A DNA stretch of 40,119 bases from Saccharofermentans sp. Lineage in GTDB: Bacteria > Bacillota > Clostridia > Saccharofermentanales > Saccharofermentanaceae. Every line of letters starts with the position of its first letter. Positions within the stretch are counted from its first letter, which is position 1. The DNA lies in contig JAKSRK010000016.1 in NCBI GenBank assembly GCA_024403655.1, positions 1 to 40,119 of the forward strand, read 5' to 3'. The notes under the pieces were generated by a model. The model did no database searches, was not told the DNA's origin, and was given only the letters and a program-made list of their open reading frames with translations. Shown here in pieces: positions 8,962 through 18,320 of the stretch. The position numbers and the translations under genes were made by a program.

Positions 8962-10026
8962 ATGGACACTATTAAGGTAAGTATTATTGGAAGCACAGGT
9001 TACGTAGGAGCTGAACTCGTACACGGCTTTATCGGCCACCCTAATGTTGAGCTCGTTCACCTGACATCACAGTCCTTCGCAGGACAGCTTTTCTCCGATG
9101 TATATCCGGTCTACAGAGGCCTTTGCGATATTGTCCTTGAAGATATCACTCCCGAAGAAGTTGCCAAGGACTCTGACCTTGTTATTACTGCTCTTCCCCA
9201 CGGAGTTTCTTCCAAGACTGTTCCCGTATTACTTGAGAACGGCGCTCGTGTCATAGATCACAGCGGCGACTTCAGATATAAGATACTTGCTACTTACGAG
9301 AAGAGCTACAAGCTTGATCATCCTCATCCCGAACTTCTTAAGGAAGCTGTATACGGTCTTCCCGAGCTTTACAGAGATGAGCTTAAGAGTGCAAGACTTG
9401 TAGCTAATCCCGGCTGCTATCCTACATGTTCACTTACTGCTCTTGCTCCCTTCCTTAAGGCAGGACTTATCGATAAGGATTCAATAATCATCGATGCAGT
9501 TTCCGGTGTAACAGGTGCCGGCCGTAAGTCTGATCTCGCTTATGCTTACTGCGAACTCGACGAAGCTTTTAAGCCTTACGGTGCTGTCGGACACAGACAC
9601 TCTACAGAGATAAGCGAGCAGTGCTCATTTATAGCAGGCGGTGACGGAACTGACCTCAAGGTAACATTTACTCCCCACCTCGCTCCTTTCAGAAGAGGTA
9701 TGCTTGCTACTATCTACTGCAAGCCCTCCGCTTCCTTTACGGATGTATCTACAGAGAAGATTAATGAGATCTACTCCGAGTACTACAAGGATGAGCATTT
9801 CGTGAGAGTTCTTAAGAATAAGGAGCTTCCCGATGTAAAGGCAGTAAACGGTTCCAACTACATCGACGTCAACGGCGTATACGATCCCGAGACAAACGTA
9901 ATCAAGCTTTTCTCTGCTCAGGATAATCTTGGCAAGGGCGCGGCTTTACAGGCAATACAGGCCTTCAACGCCATGTTCTCCCTTCCCGAGCAGACAGGAC
10001 TTAACACAATAATAAGAGGTGTTTAA
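8962..10026 (+). CDS. argC: N-acetyl-gamma-glutamyl-phosphate reductase
   Basis: 354 residues; reduces N-acetylglutamyl-phosphate to the semialdehyde with NADPH, third step of arginine synthesis. The N-terminal Rossmann motif is [10 protein letters not shown] (residues about 10-19). The active-site cysteine is C152 in ANPGCYPT, and the HRHSTEI and [10 protein letters not shown] motifs follow. Length is typical. The start ATG has AAGGAAG upstream. It is the first gene of argCBDF-GNAT and is driven by the promoter at 8835-8863. Confidence 0.97.
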   Translation: MDTIKVSIIGSTGYVGAELVHGFIGHPNVELVHLTSQSFAGQLFSDVYPVYRGLCDIVLEDITPEEVAKDSDLVITALPHGVSSKTVPVLLENGARVIDHSGDFRYKILATYEKSYKLDHPHPELLKEAVYGLPELYRDELKSARLVANPGCYPTCSLTALAPFLKAGLIDKDSIIIDAVSGVTGAGRKSDLAYAYCELDEAFKPYGAVGHRHSTEISEQCSFIAGGDGTDLKVTFTPHLAPFRRGMLATIYCKPSASFTDVSTEKINEIYSEYYKDEHFVRVLKNKELPDVKAVNGSNYIDVNGVYDPETNVIKLFSAQDNLGKGAALQAIQAFNAMFSLPEQTGLNTIIRGV

Positions 10027-10027
10027 T

Positions 10028-10942
10028 ATGGCAGACAACAAAGTAATGCCCAACGTTACGGGCGAGATGCAGAACAAGATAGACAGAGCTTCCATCCTCA
10101 TCGAGGCACTTCCCTACATGAAGAAGATGAGAGGCCAGACCATAGTAATCAAGTACGGCGGTAATGCCATGGTTAACGAAGATTTGAAGCAGTCCGTAAT
10201 GGATGACATCACTCTTCTTAAGTTAATCGGCATCAATCCCATCCTCGTTCACGGCGGCGGACCTGACATCAACAACATGCTTAAGAGAGTTAATGTCGAG
10301 TCCCACTTCGTTAACGGCCTTCGCTACACAGACGAAGAGACAATGGGCATCGCGCAGATGGTTCTTATCGGTAAGACCAACAAGGAGATTGTCTCCAACC
10401 TTAACTCCAAGGGCGCGAAGGCAATCGGTATCTGCGGTATCGACGGCAACCTCATAGTAGCTGAGAAGCTTACAGAGGATGCTTCAGGTGCAGCTATAGA
10501 CGTAGGCTACGTAGGTAAGATTAAGAAGATCAACACCCGCGTTATCGAAATGCTCGCAAGCGACGAATACATCCCCGTTATTGCTCCTATCGGTGTAGGA
10601 GAGAACGGCGAGAGCTACAACATCAACGCAGATACTGTAGCAGCCGAGGTTGCAATCGCACTTAAGGCAAGTAAGCTTATTACACTTACCGATGTTCCCG
10701 GCGTTCTCGACAAAGAAGGAAGTCTTATCTCCATCCTTAACGAAGAGTCCATCGCATCCTATATTGCAGACGGTGCCATCACAGGCGGCATGATTCCCAA
10801 GATTCAGGGCTGTCTTGATACAGTTACAAGAGGCGTAAACAGAGCCCACATCATAGACGGAAGAATACCTCACAGCATTATCCTTGAGTTATTCACTTCC
10901 AAGGGCATAGGAACAATGATTACACAGGAAAAGAGGGTTTAA
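10028..10942 (+). CDS. argB: Acetylglutamate kinase
   Basis: 304 residues; phosphorylates N-acetylglutamate. Amino acid kinase fold: VIKYGGNAM (ATP loop), [13 protein letters not shown] (substrate loop), VGYVGKI, and [11 protein letters not shown]. It has the extended N-terminal helix ([18 protein letters not shown]) found in hexameric, arginine-inhibited argB enzymes, so feedback control by arginine is likely from family knowledge. I chose ATG 10028, which has AGAGGTG upstream and begins 1 bp after the argC stop; a GTG at 10019 lies inside argC. Confidence 0.97.
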   Translation: MADNKVMPNVTGEMQNKIDRASILIEALPYMKKMRGQTIVIKYGGNAMVNEDLKQSVMDDITLLKLIGINPILVHGGGPDINNMLKRVNVESHFVNGLRYTDEETMGIAQMVLIGKTNKEIVSNLNSKGAKAIGICGIDGNLIVAEKLTEDASGAAIDVGYVGKIKKINTRVIEMLASDEYIPVIAPIGVGENGESYNINADTVAAEVAIALKASKLITLTDVPGVLDKEGSLISILNEESIASYIADGAITGGMIPKIQGCLDTVTRGVNRAHIIDGRIPHSIILELFTSKGIGTMITQEKRV

Positions 10943-10944
10943 TT

Positions 10945-12273
10945 ATGAGTAGCTTGGATAAAGATCTCGCTCTTACAATCAAATACGACAAAGACTACTG
11001 TCTTCAGGTTTTTGCTCCCATGAACGTAGCCTTCACAAAGGGTAAGGGCGTATACCTTTACGACACCGAAGGCAGGAAATATATGGATATGGTCGGCGGT
11101 ATTGCCGTCAACTCATTAGGTCACGGCAACCGCGAACTCGTACGTGCCGTACAGACACAGGCAGCTAACCTTATTCACTGCTGCAACTACTACTATATTC
11201 CCGGAAGAAGTGAGCTTGCCTATAAGCTCTGCCGCTTAAGCTTTGCAGATAAGGTATTCTTCTCCAACTCAGGTGCAGAAGCCAACGAAGCAGCTATCAA
11301 GCTTGCACGTGGTTACTTCTACCACAAGGGACAGAACCGCTTCGAGATTATCACGGCAAACATGTCTTTCCACGGAAGGACAATGGGTACTATCGCTGCT
11401 ACAGGTCAGGAGAAGTTCAGCAAGCCTTTCGCACCTAATCTGCCCGGCTTCAAGTATGTAGACTACAATGACATCGAGCAGCTTAAGGCAGCAGTTAACG
11501 ATTCAACAGCAGCTGTAATGCTTGAACTTATCCAGGGCGAGAGCGGTGTTCATCCCGCTGACCGCGAATATATTAAGAATGTAAGGAAGCTTTGCGATGA
11601 GAAGGGTATTCTTCTTATCATTGACGAAGTTCAGACAGGTGTCGGACGTACAGGAAGAATGTTTGCTTATGAGAACTATGGCGTCTCACCTGACATCATG
11701 ACTCTTGCCAAGGGCTTAGGCGGTGGCGTTCCTATCGGAGCTACACTTTGCACTAACGAAGTGGCAACCGGCATGAAGGTAGGCGATCACGGTTCCACAT
11801 TCGGCGGTAACCCCCTTGCAATGGCTGCAGGTAACTGCGTTCTTGATCAGATTATGGACAAGGACCTTCTTAACAACGTAGGTCAGGTAAGCGGAGTTAT
11901 CTTCGATCAGCTTCAGGCTCTTAAGGATAAGTATCCCGTCATCACAAGCGTTCGTGGTATGGGTCTTCTTATCGGTATCGAATTCGACGGCACAGTATCT
12001 TCTTCCGGCATGAAGGAAGCACTCTTCTCCAAGGGATTCCTGGTAAGTGCCATCGGCAAGAGCACTATCCGTATTGCTCCTCCCCTTATCATCTCACAGT
12101 CCGAAGCAAAGAAGTTCTGCAAGGCACTTGCTGATATCTTAAAGTCTCAGAAGAAGCGCCCCCTGCAGCTTACAGCAGCAGAAGGCTCCAGGAACGAAGA
12201 GGCCATCAAGGAAGCAATAGTAAAAGAGACAGGCGTTACTATCTCATCAGTAGATAATAACGAGCTCGAGTAA
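10945..12273 (+). CDS. argD: Acetylornithine aminotransferase (class III PLP)
   Basis: 442 residues; transaminates N-acetylglutamate semialdehyde to N-acetylornithine. Visible: FFSNSGAEANEAAIKLAR, SFHGRTMGT, IIDEVQTGVGRTG, and the PLP-lysine motif TLAKGLGGGVPIGA. Typical ArgD is about 390-405 residues. The last 45 or so residues (after ILKSQKKRPLQLT) form an extra tail with no recognised domain. It starts 2 bp after argB in the same operon. It could also act on succinyl-diaminopimelate, as some ArgD proteins do. Confidence 0.95.
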   Translation: MSSLDKDLALTIKYDKDYCLQVFAPMNVAFTKGKGVYLYDTEGRKYMDMVGGIAVNSLGHGNRELVRAVQTQAANLIHCCNYYYIPGRSELAYKLCRLSFADKVFFSNSGAEANEAAIKLARGYFYHKGQNRFEIITANMSFHGRTMGTIAATGQEKFSKPFAPNLPGFKYVDYNDIEQLKAAVNDSTAAVMLELIQGESGVHPADREYIKNVRKLCDEKGILLIIDEVQTGVGRTGRMFAYENYGVSPDIMTLAKGLGGGVPIGATLCTNEVATGMKVGDHGSTFGGNPLAMAAGNCVLDQIMDKDLLNNVGQVSGVIFDQLQALKDKYPVITSVRGMGLLIGIEFDGTVSSSGMKEALFSKGFLVSAIGKSTIRIAPPLIISQSEAKKFCKALADILKSQKKRPLQLTAAEGSRNEEAIKEAIVKETGVTISSVDNNELE

Positions 12274-12293
12274 TAACACTAAGGAGATTATCC

Positions 12294-13220
12294 ATGAAGC
12301 ATTTTATAGATTTACATGAAGACGTAGGAATCGAGGAACTTAACTATCTTCTCGATATCGCAGCTGATATGAAGAAGAAGACAAAGACAGGCATCGAGCA
12401 CCATTACCTTAACGGTAAGTCACTCGGCATGATCTTCACAAAGTCTTCCACAAGAACCCGTGTATCATTCGAAGTCGGTATGTACCAGCTTGGCGGACAG
12501 GCTCTCTTCCTCTCCAGCAACGACATCCAGATCGGCCGCGGCGAGACAATCTACGATACAGCAAATGTATTGTCCGGCATGCTTGACGGAATCATGATCA
12601 GAACATTCAAGCACCAGGATGTTGAAGACCTTGCAAAGTATGGTTCTATCCCTGTTATTAACGGTCTTACAGACGATCAGCACCCTACTCAGATGATCGC
12701 TGACCTTCTTACAATCAAGGAGTGCAAGGGTGAGCTTAAGGGACTTAAGCTTGCTTACCTTGGCGACGGCAACAACGTAGCAAACTCCCTCCTTCAGGCT
12801 TGTGCCAAGGCAGGAATGGACGTAGCTATCGCTTCTCCCAAGGATTACACATGCCCTGACAAGTACGTTCAGCAGGCTCTTAAGGACGCCAAGATTACAG
12901 GCTCCAAGGTTCTCATGACTGAGGATCCTTACGAAGCTGCCAAGGATGCAGATGTAATCTATACAGATACATGGACAAGCATGGGTCAGGAAGAAGAGAA
13001 GGCCATGAGAGTTAAGATTTTCAAGGACTATCAGGTTAATTCCGACATCATGAACACAGCACATAAGGATGCAATCTTCCTTCACTGTCTCCCCGCTTAC
13101 CGCGGCTACGAAGTAACGGAAGATGTAATCGACGGACCTCAGAGCAAGGTATTCCAGGAGGCTGAGAACAGACTCCACGCTCATAAGGCCATTCTTGTAA
13201 ACTGCTTCCTGAATGACTGA
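12294..13220 (+). CDS. argF: Ornithine carbamoyltransferase
   Basis: 308 residues; makes citrulline from ornithine and carbamoyl phosphate. Motifs: SSTRTRVSFE (carbamoyl-phosphate binding), HPTQMIADL, the ornithine-side segment DTWTSMGQE, and HCLPAYRGYE (catalytic Cys). Strong AAGGAGAT precedes the ATG. The 3' end overlaps the GNAT gene by 8 bp. Confidence 0.97.
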   Translation: MKHFIDLHEDVGIEELNYLLDIAADMKKKTKTGIEHHYLNGKSLGMIFTKSSTRTRVSFEVGMYQLGGQALFLSSNDIQIGRGETIYDTANVLSGMLDGIMIRTFKHQDVEDLAKYGSIPVINGLTDDQHPTQMIADLLTIKECKGELKGLKLAYLGDGNNVANSLLQACAKAGMDVAIASPKDYTCPDKYVQQALKDAKITGSKVLMTEDPYEAAKDADVIYTDTWTSMGQEEEKAMRVKIFKDYQVNSDIMNTAHKDAIFLHCLPAYRGYEVTEDVIDGPQSKVFQEAENRLHAHKAILVNCFLND

Positions 13221-13743
13221 TAAAGAACTCGAATTAAGATTAGCAACAGCCGAGGATGCGGGACCCGTAAGGGATCTCGTTCGCTCGGCTATGCTTCACT
13301 ATAGGGAAGAATCCGGAATCGTAAACGACACTCTGGAGTCTCTTACCGAGAGCATCGAATCCGTTCGTCACAGAATAGAGCAGAGCAACTGTCTCTGCCT
13401 CTTTGACGGGGATACGCCCTTAGGCACAATAACAATCAGCCAGTGTAAGACTCCTATGAAGTATTCGTTCTCCAGGAAGACTTCCAATTTCCTTGCAAAA
13501 TATACAAGCTGCGGCTATATCTCCAGATTCGCAGTAGCTGACAGCGTAAGAAAGACCGGCCTTGGAAGCCGCCTCATGGACGAGGCTCTTACCTTCCCCG
13601 AAGCCGACAATCTTGTTCTTCTTCATACTGCCGTATCTAATAAAGGTATGTGTGAATTCTACGAAGCAAAGGGCTTCATTCTTATAGACAGCGAATCTTC
13701 AAGAGGCTACGAACGCGGCCTGTTCGCTCTTATCAAAAACTGA
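13213..13743 (+). CDS. GNAT N-acetyltransferase in the arginine operon (candidate glutamate N-acetylating enzyme)
   Basis: 176 residues with a GNAT fold: N-terminal LRLATAEDAGPVRDLV, a central strand GYISRFAVADSVRKTGLGSRLMDEAL holding the acetyl-CoA loop (RxxGxG form RKTGLG), and a C-terminal MCEFYEAKGF (the usual Tyr and GF). It overlaps argF by 8 bp and is therefore translationally coupled. The cluster lacks argJ and argA, which normally supply N-acetylglutamate, so this protein may be the synthase; that is an inference from context. It could instead be an unrelated acetyltransferase. Confidence 0.8.
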   Translation: MTDKELELRLATAEDAGPVRDLVRSAMLHYREESGIVNDTLESLTESIESVRHRIEQSNCLCLFDGDTPLGTITISQCKTPMKYSFSRKTSNFLAKYTSCGYISRFAVADSVRKTGLGSRLMDEALTFPEADNLVLLHTAVSNKGMCEFYEAKGFILIDSESSRGYERGLFALIKN

Positions 13744-13810
13744 CAAATCAGAGCTGAATTCATACTCAGACAACGTTAAATACTTTGTGACATTTCACCT
13801 TTAGGCTGCC

Positions 13811-14710
13811 TTATACAGTCTCACAGGGAACCAGCAAATAACCGCTGTCCTTATATATCTCTTTTAATGCCGTAAGCGCATTATCTCTTTCTTCTTCTGA
13901 ATCATATATGGCAAAGACACTGCTGCCCGAACCTGACATGGCGGTATAGATGGGATTTGTCTTGCTCATATCCTCAATAATCGAATCTATCGCGGGAAGG
14001 AGTTCGCAGGCAGGTCCCTGCATATCGTTAGTTAAGATGTCTCTTAAGGCTCTGACTCTGTCCTCGGCTCTTCCCTCTTTATCAAGAGTATTCTTAATCT
14101 CTCTTTTATACTCATCTTCGTCGAATACGGCCGGAGACTCGTCACACATTTTAAAGCAGACAGGAGTAGATACACCCGCATCAGGCTTCACCATAACAAG
14201 GTGCATGCCGGCAAGGCTCCTGCAGGAAGTCACCTGCTCTCCGATTCCTTCGCAGAATGCGCTTTTGCCCGTAAAGAAGAAAGGAACATCAGCACCTAAG
14301 GAAGCACCGAGCTCATTAAGTTCTTCGCCGGTAAGCGGATTTTTAAACCTCTTCTGCAGAAGCTTTATTACACTTGCGGCATCCGAAGATCCGCCGCCAA
14401 GTCCTGCCTGAGAAGGAATATTCTTATTAACGTTTATTGTGATTCTGCCGTAGCCTTTGGCATCTATCTTATCTAAGTACTTACATGCAGCCTTATAGCA
14501 AAGATCATCTTCCTGCTTTAAGCCCGGCAGCATGTTAGCCACAACAATCTCGTCTTCTTCATCGGGATCAGCCGTAAGGTATATATCGTCAGCCAGAGAA
14601 ATCTCTTGCATAAGAGTAAACAATCTGTGGTATCCGTTAGGATACTTACCGCAGATACGAAGAAAGAGATTTATCTTGGCATAAGCCTTTGTGCTGTATG
14701 TATGTGACAT
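13811..14710 (-). CDS. ispE: 4-diphosphocytidyl-2-C-methyl-D-erythritol kinase
   Basis: 299 residues of the GHMP kinase family; phosphorylates CDP-methylerythritol in the non-mevalonate isoprenoid pathway. Signs: AYAKINLFLRICGKYPNGYH at the N-terminus (substrate-binding Lys and His), the ATP loop PSQAGLGGGSSDAAS near residue 95, and GADVPFF followed later by MSGSGSSVF. It lies downstream of veg on the same strand, as in Bacillus, but a terminator separates them. No clear promoter or Shine-Dalgarno sequence was seen just before the ATG. Confidence 0.96.
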   Translation of the reverse strand: MSHTYSTKAYAKINLFLRICGKYPNGYHRLFTLMQEISLADDIYLTADPDEEDEIVVANMLPGLKQEDDLCYKAACKYLDKIDAKGYGRITINVNKNIPSQAGLGGGSSDAASVIKLLQKRFKNPLTGEELNELGASLGADVPFFFTGKSAFCEGIGEQVTSCRSLAGMHLVMVKPDAGVSTPVCFKMCDESPAVFDEDEYKREIKNTLDKEGRAEDRVRALRDILTNDMQGPACELLPAIDSIIEDMSKTNPIYTAMSGSGSSVFAIYDSEEERDNALTALKEIYKDSGYLLVPCETV

Positions 14711-14743
14711 GCGTCAACTATACACTTTATCCTGCTCGAAAGC

Positions 14744-14778
14744 AAAAAAATCCCGTCGCCATAATACCGGCAACGGGA
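14744..14778 (-). terminator. Rho-independent terminator after veg
   Basis: On the minus strand TCCCGTTGCC, an 8-nt loop and GGCGACGGGA are followed by seven T. It lies between veg and ispE, so ispE is transcribed by read-through or from an unseen promoter. Confidence 0.9.
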
Positions 14779-14806
14779 CTTAAATGTTCTGTACTTATTC
14801 TTAGAA

Positions 14807-15076
14807 TCAGCTTACAGCTTCTGCTGCAGTATCCGCGGGAATAGCTATCCTTACTGCTCTTGTGAGTACGTCGATGTAACTGTAAGAAACAATCTCGTAA
14901 TCCTCTTCAGCTTCTCTCTTGCACTTGACTGTGAATACGTTCGGGTAGCAATTATCAATGATGCCTTCATGGATAATCAATCTCTTACGACCGCCATTGG
15001 AAGTGAGTCTAACTCTGCTGCCAATCATGGACTGAAGCTTGCTCTTGCAAGAATCAAGGTCAGATCTGATAATCAT
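14807..15076 (-). CDS. veg: Veg family protein
   Basis: 89-residue protein of the Veg family (about 86 residues in Bacillus). Family features seen: RSDLDSCKSKLQSMIGSRVRL, then a basic patch NGGRKR and a beta-rich remainder ending YSYIDVLTRAVRI. In B. subtilis Veg affects biofilm formation and spore outgrowth by an unclear route. Its position upstream of ispE is conserved. A near-consensus promoter and a GGAGG sequence 10 bases before the ATG suggest high expression. Confidence 0.93.
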   Translation of the reverse strand: MIIRSDLDSCKSKLQSMIGSRVRLTSNGGRKRLIIHEGIIDNCYPNVFTVKCKREAEEDYEIVSYSYIDVLTRAVRIAIPADTAAEAVS

Positions 15077-15115
15077 GGGTCCTTACCTCCGAGTAGTTGA
15101 TGCAATACAAAATTG

Positions 15116-15144
15116 ACTATAACAGTTTCTTGATTTTTTGTCAA
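15116..15144 (-). promoter_or_regulatory. Consensus sigma-A promoter of veg
   Basis: On the minus strand TTGACA (15144-15139), a 17-bp spacer, and TATAGT (15121-15116). This is a near-perfect vegetative promoter; the B. subtilis veg promoter is also famously strong. Confidence 0.88.
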
Positions 15145-15234
15145 CGAGGTGCCACAAGATATAGATTCTTTTTGTGTAATTCCAACAAAATGTAGTGTTC
15201 ACGGCGTTTTCGGGCCTTTTTGTGCGAGCTCACA

Positions 15235-15264
15235 TTGGAAAGACATATATATATATTGTAAAAT
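15235..15264 (+). promoter_or_regulatory. Possible fhs promoter
   Basis: TTGGAA at 15235-15240, an 18-bp spacer and TAAAAT at 15259-15264, about 50 bp before the fhs ATG. The match is moderate. The 237 bp between veg and fhs show no folate riboswitch that I recognise. Confidence 0.35.
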
Positions 15265-15313
15265 CACTATGCCTAGAGAATACAAAAGATATGTTAAAGA
15301 CGGGGGTTTTTAC

Positions 15314-16987
15314 ATGCTTAAAGACATAGAGATCGCAAGACAGGCCAAGCTTGATCCGATAACAGAGATTGCAAAGAAGATAGGTCTTACTTCAGATGAC
15401 CTTGATCTGTACGGTAAGTACAAGGCCAAGATTCCTCTTGATGTTATAAAGAGACTTGAGAACAAGCCTGAAGGAAAGCTTGTCCTCGTAACAGCAATGA
15501 ATCCCACTCCCGCAGGTGAAGGCAAGACTACGGTCAGCATCGGCCTTGCACAGGGCCTTGCAAAGCTCGGAAGAAAGCCTCTCCTTGCTTTGAGAGAACC
15601 TTCACTTGGACCCGTATTCGGCATTAAGGGCGGAGCTGCAGGCGGCGGCTACTCCCAGCTTGTTCCCATGGAAGATATCAATCTTCATTTCACGGGAGAT
15701 CTTCACGCCATTACTTCTGCCAACAACCTTCTGGCTGCTATGGTAGATAACCATATATATCAGGGCAACAGCCTCAATATCGATAAGGATAAGATTCTCT
15801 GGAAGAGATGCATGGACATGAATGACCGTGCCTTAAGAAATATCCATATCGGAGTCGGCGGCGGCACCAACGGTATCGAGAGAGATGATTCTTTTGTAAT
15901 CACTGCTGCTTCCGAGATAATGGCCCTTCTTTGCATGTCAAAGGACATGGAAGACCTTAAGAGAAGAATCAGAAATATCGCTGTTGCATACGACCTTGAC
16001 GGCAACATCGTTACTGCAGGTCAGCTTCAGGCAGAAGGCGCTCTTGCCGTTCTTCTTAAGGACGCAATGTGCCCCAACCTTGTACAGACTTTGGAGCACG
16101 TACCCGCTCTCGTTCACGGTGGGCCTTTCGCCAATATTTCTCACGGATGTAATTCCGTCATAGCTACAAAGGCCGGTCTCAAGATGAGCGATATCCTTGT
16201 TACAGAGGCAGGCTTCGGTGCAGACCTCGGTGCTTACAAATTCCTTGACCTTAAGTGCAGAGCTGCAGGCATCTGGCCCGACGCTGTTGTTATCGTATCT
16301 ACGGTAAGATCCTTGAAGTATAACTCCGGTATCCCCAAGGAAGAACTTACAAAGCCCAACGTTGAGGCACTTCGAGCAGGTTTCCCTAACCTTGCAAAGC
16401 ATATAGAGAACATGATGGCTTCCGGTATCCCCGTAGTAGTAGCATCCAACCGCTTCCCTACTGATACTGACGAAGAGATTGCAGAGATGAAGCGTCTTTG
16501 CGAAGAGACAGGTGCCATGTATGCAGCTGCAGATGTTTTCTCCAAGGGCGGCGAAGGCGGAATCGAGCTTGCTAATATCGTTACTTCCATCCTCGACAAG
16601 GATGAGAAGCCAGAGCCCAAGTTCACATACGACCTTAAGGATTCCGTTGAAGAGAAGATTCATAAGGTTGCTGTTAATATCTTCGGTGCAAAGGATGTAG
16701 ATATCCTCCCCGAAGCTCAGGCAAGAATCGATGAATTTACCAAGTCAGGCTACGGTGAACTTCCCGTCTGCATCGCCAAGACACAGTATTCATTGTCAGA
16801 CGATCCCAAGGCACTCGGAAGACCTGAAGGATTTACTCTCACTGTACGTGAAGTAAGACTTAGCGCAGGCGCAGGCTACCTCGTTGTATTAACAGGTAAG
16901 GTCCTTACAATGCCCGGCCTTCCTTCTCATCCCGCGGCTCTTGATATCAGCATCGACAACGATAACGTCATCCACGGACTTTTCTGA
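15314..16987 (+). CDS. fhs: Formate-tetrahydrofolate ligase
   Basis: 557 residues (family about 556); ATP-dependent formation of 10-formyl-THF, feeding one-carbon metabolism and, in acetogens, the methyl branch of the Wood-Ljungdahl pathway. Seen: ATP loop TPAGEGKTTVSIGL, LREPSLGPVFGIKGGAAGGG, the INLHFTGDLHAI motif, EAGFGADLGAYKF, and PGLPSHPAA near the end. I chose ATG 15314, preceded by GGGGG; an upstream in-frame ATG would add 55 unlike residues. No other Wood-Ljungdahl gene is in the window, so an acetogenic role is not shown. Confidence 0.97.
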   Translation: MLKDIEIARQAKLDPITEIAKKIGLTSDDLDLYGKYKAKIPLDVIKRLENKPEGKLVLVTAMNPTPAGEGKTTVSIGLAQGLAKLGRKPLLALREPSLGPVFGIKGGAAGGGYSQLVPMEDINLHFTGDLHAITSANNLLAAMVDNHIYQGNSLNIDKDKILWKRCMDMNDRALRNIHIGVGGGTNGIERDDSFVITAASEIMALLCMSKDMEDLKRRIRNIAVAYDLDGNIVTAGQLQAEGALAVLLKDAMCPNLVQTLEHVPALVHGGPFANISHGCNSVIATKAGLKMSDILVTEAGFGADLGAYKFLDLKCRAAGIWPDAVVIVSTVRSLKYNSGIPKEELTKPNVEALRAGFPNLAKHIENMMASGIPVVVASNRFPTDTDEEIAEMKRLCEETGAMYAAADVFSKGGEGGIELANIVTSILDKDEKPEPKFTYDLKDSVEEKIHKVAVNIFGAKDVDILPEAQARIDEFTKSGYGELPVCIAKTQYSLSDDPKALGRPEGFTLTVREVRLSAGAGYLVVLTGKVLTMPGLPSHPAALDISIDNDNVIHGLF

Positions 16988-16992
16988 TTCTG

Positions 16993-18243
16993 ATGAGATA
17001 TAATCCCAATCCCACATTCCTTACGAAGGCGTCGGGTATCAGGCACAAAAGACTTACCAGAACACTTATTGTTCTGGCAATCGTGCTGGTCTTATCCCTT
17101 GCTACGGTCTTTGTCATGTGGGAAGCTCATATGCAGTCCATTTATAAGGAACGTTTCCCCGATATGGTAGGTGCTGCTACAGCCACCCATACGGAGCGAA
17201 CCAGTAAAGAGACAAGCGAAGAGACTACCACGGAAGAAACTACCGAGGAGACAAGCGAGGAGACCACAACAGAATCTCTCCTTGCTCCCGTTGTCCCTCC
17301 TACTTCAAGCGTGGAAATCCCTGAGGAGACTGAGGCTACAGAGCAGAACAACAGCCCCGACCCGCTTCCCGAATATGAGCCGGTCGTCTTCTCCTCATCT
17401 CATCCGATCCAGTCCGTCTCCCACGAAGAGCGCGACATTATGCTTGAGGGTTTGCAGCAGAGCGTATTAAGCTACATAAACGCCAATCCCGGCGAAAGGA
17501 TTTCTTTCCGCTATGTAAACCTTGCTTCCAACGAGACTCTGGGAATAAATGACTTAACTCCAATTATTCCCGCCGGAGCTTACGCCCTTCCCGCAGGAAT
17601 CACCTACTGTGAAGCAGTGGCCTCAGGTTCTGTCATTCCGACCAACACCGTTACTTACGTTGGCGAAGAAGGCCCCGGAGGTGCTTCATATATAGCTTCA
17701 ACCTATCAGCCCGGCAAGAGCTTCTACCTGGGAAGCTGCATGGCTCTTACACTGGTAAAGAACGATTCACTTGCCTATAACTATCTTCTTAACAGTATAG
17801 GCGGCACAGAAGGCGTCTGGGAGCATGTGTCAGGCATAAGCGGCTACATCAATTACACTGCCAGCGTAACTTATGAGAACTATACCGGAACGATAATAAG
17901 AGGCAGCGGCAGAAGCAGCGTATACGATCTTGCCACTTATATGGAATATCTTTACTACGGTTATATCAACGACTGCGACACCTATCTTCCCCTTATGGGC
18001 GCCATGCAGGAATCCGAGCTGCCCACGGCATACAGAACCTCCTTCGGCGAAGATGCGCTTATTCTTCACGTAAGCGGACGCAATGAAGAGTCGCACTCTT
18101 ATACTGACGTGGCAATAATCGACGGTCGCGAACCCGTTATTCTCGTTATATCCTGCGAATGCAGTTCTTATGACCGTGCAAATACAATAATGGCGGACCT
18201 TTCAGGCTATCTCAGTTCTTATATCGAGGCCTGTCACTCCTAA
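16993..18243 (+). CDS. Membrane-anchored beta-lactamase-fold protein, probably catalytically dead
   Basis: 416 residues. A single TM helix at about 22-43 (RTLIVLAIVLVLSLATVF) is followed by a Thr/Glu-rich stalk (TSEETTTEETTEE) to about residue 130, then an extracytoplasmic domain laid out like class A serine beta-lactamases/DD-peptidases. The corresponding motifs are degenerate: SxxK is replaced in IPAGAYALPAG, the SDN region reads KNDSLAYNYLLNSIGG, and KTG reads VSGR. The nucleophilic Ser and general-base Lys are therefore absent, pointing to a binding or structural role in the envelope. It begins 5 bp after the fhs stop with no clear ribosome-binding site, so coupling to fhs is likely. The fold assignment rests on pattern only. 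Confidence 0.72.
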   Translation: MRYNPNPTFLTKASGIRHKRLTRTLIVLAIVLVLSLATVFVMWEAHMQSIYKERFPDMVGAATATHTERTSKETSEETTTEETTEETSEETTTESLLAPVVPPTSSVEIPEETEATEQNNSPDPLPEYEPVVFSSSHPIQSVSHEERDIMLEGLQQSVLSYINANPGERISFRYVNLASNETLGINDLTPIIPAGAYALPAGITYCEAVASGSVIPTNTVTYVGEEGPGGASYIASTYQPGKSFYLGSCMALTLVKNDSLAYNYLLNSIGGTEGVWEHVSGISGYINYTASVTYENYTGTIIRGSGRSSVYDLATYMEYLYYGYINDCDTYLPLMGAMQESELPTAYRTSFGEDALILHVSGRNEESHSYTDVAIIDGREPVILVISCECSSYDRANTIMADLSGYLSSYIEACHS

Positions 18244-18278
18244 GAGTTCAAACTCTTTACGCAATATGCGAGTTTATG

Positions 18279-18287
18279 TGTTATAAT
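18279..18287 (+). promoter_or_regulatory. Extended -10 promoter of the SRP RNA
   Basis: TGTTATAAT (TG at 18279-18280, TATAAT at 18282-18287) is an extended -10 element; no good -35 lies 17 bp upstream. The predicted start, about 18294, lies just before the outer RNA helix. Confidence 0.65.
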
Positions 18288-18320
18288 GTCTTCGGTTCAT
18301 CCCGTGTGATCTGTGGTCGG

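Noticed and set aside
12465-13184. 239-codon minus-strand frame inside argF
   Set aside because: Fully inside argF on the other strand with Cys/Val-rich sequence typical of shadows; no ribosome-binding site.
15149-15313. 55-residue N-terminal extension of fhs
   Set aside because: It would cover the intergenic region and possible promoter; ATG 15314 has a ribosome-binding site and gives the family length.
15077-15313. Possible tetrahydrofolate riboswitch before fhs
   Set aside because: I could not find the conserved pairing pattern; only AT-rich promoter-like sequence is present.
15938-16663. 241-codon minus-strand frame inside fhs
   Set aside because: Opposite-strand shadow of a highly conserved gene; no promoter, start signal or recognisable domain.
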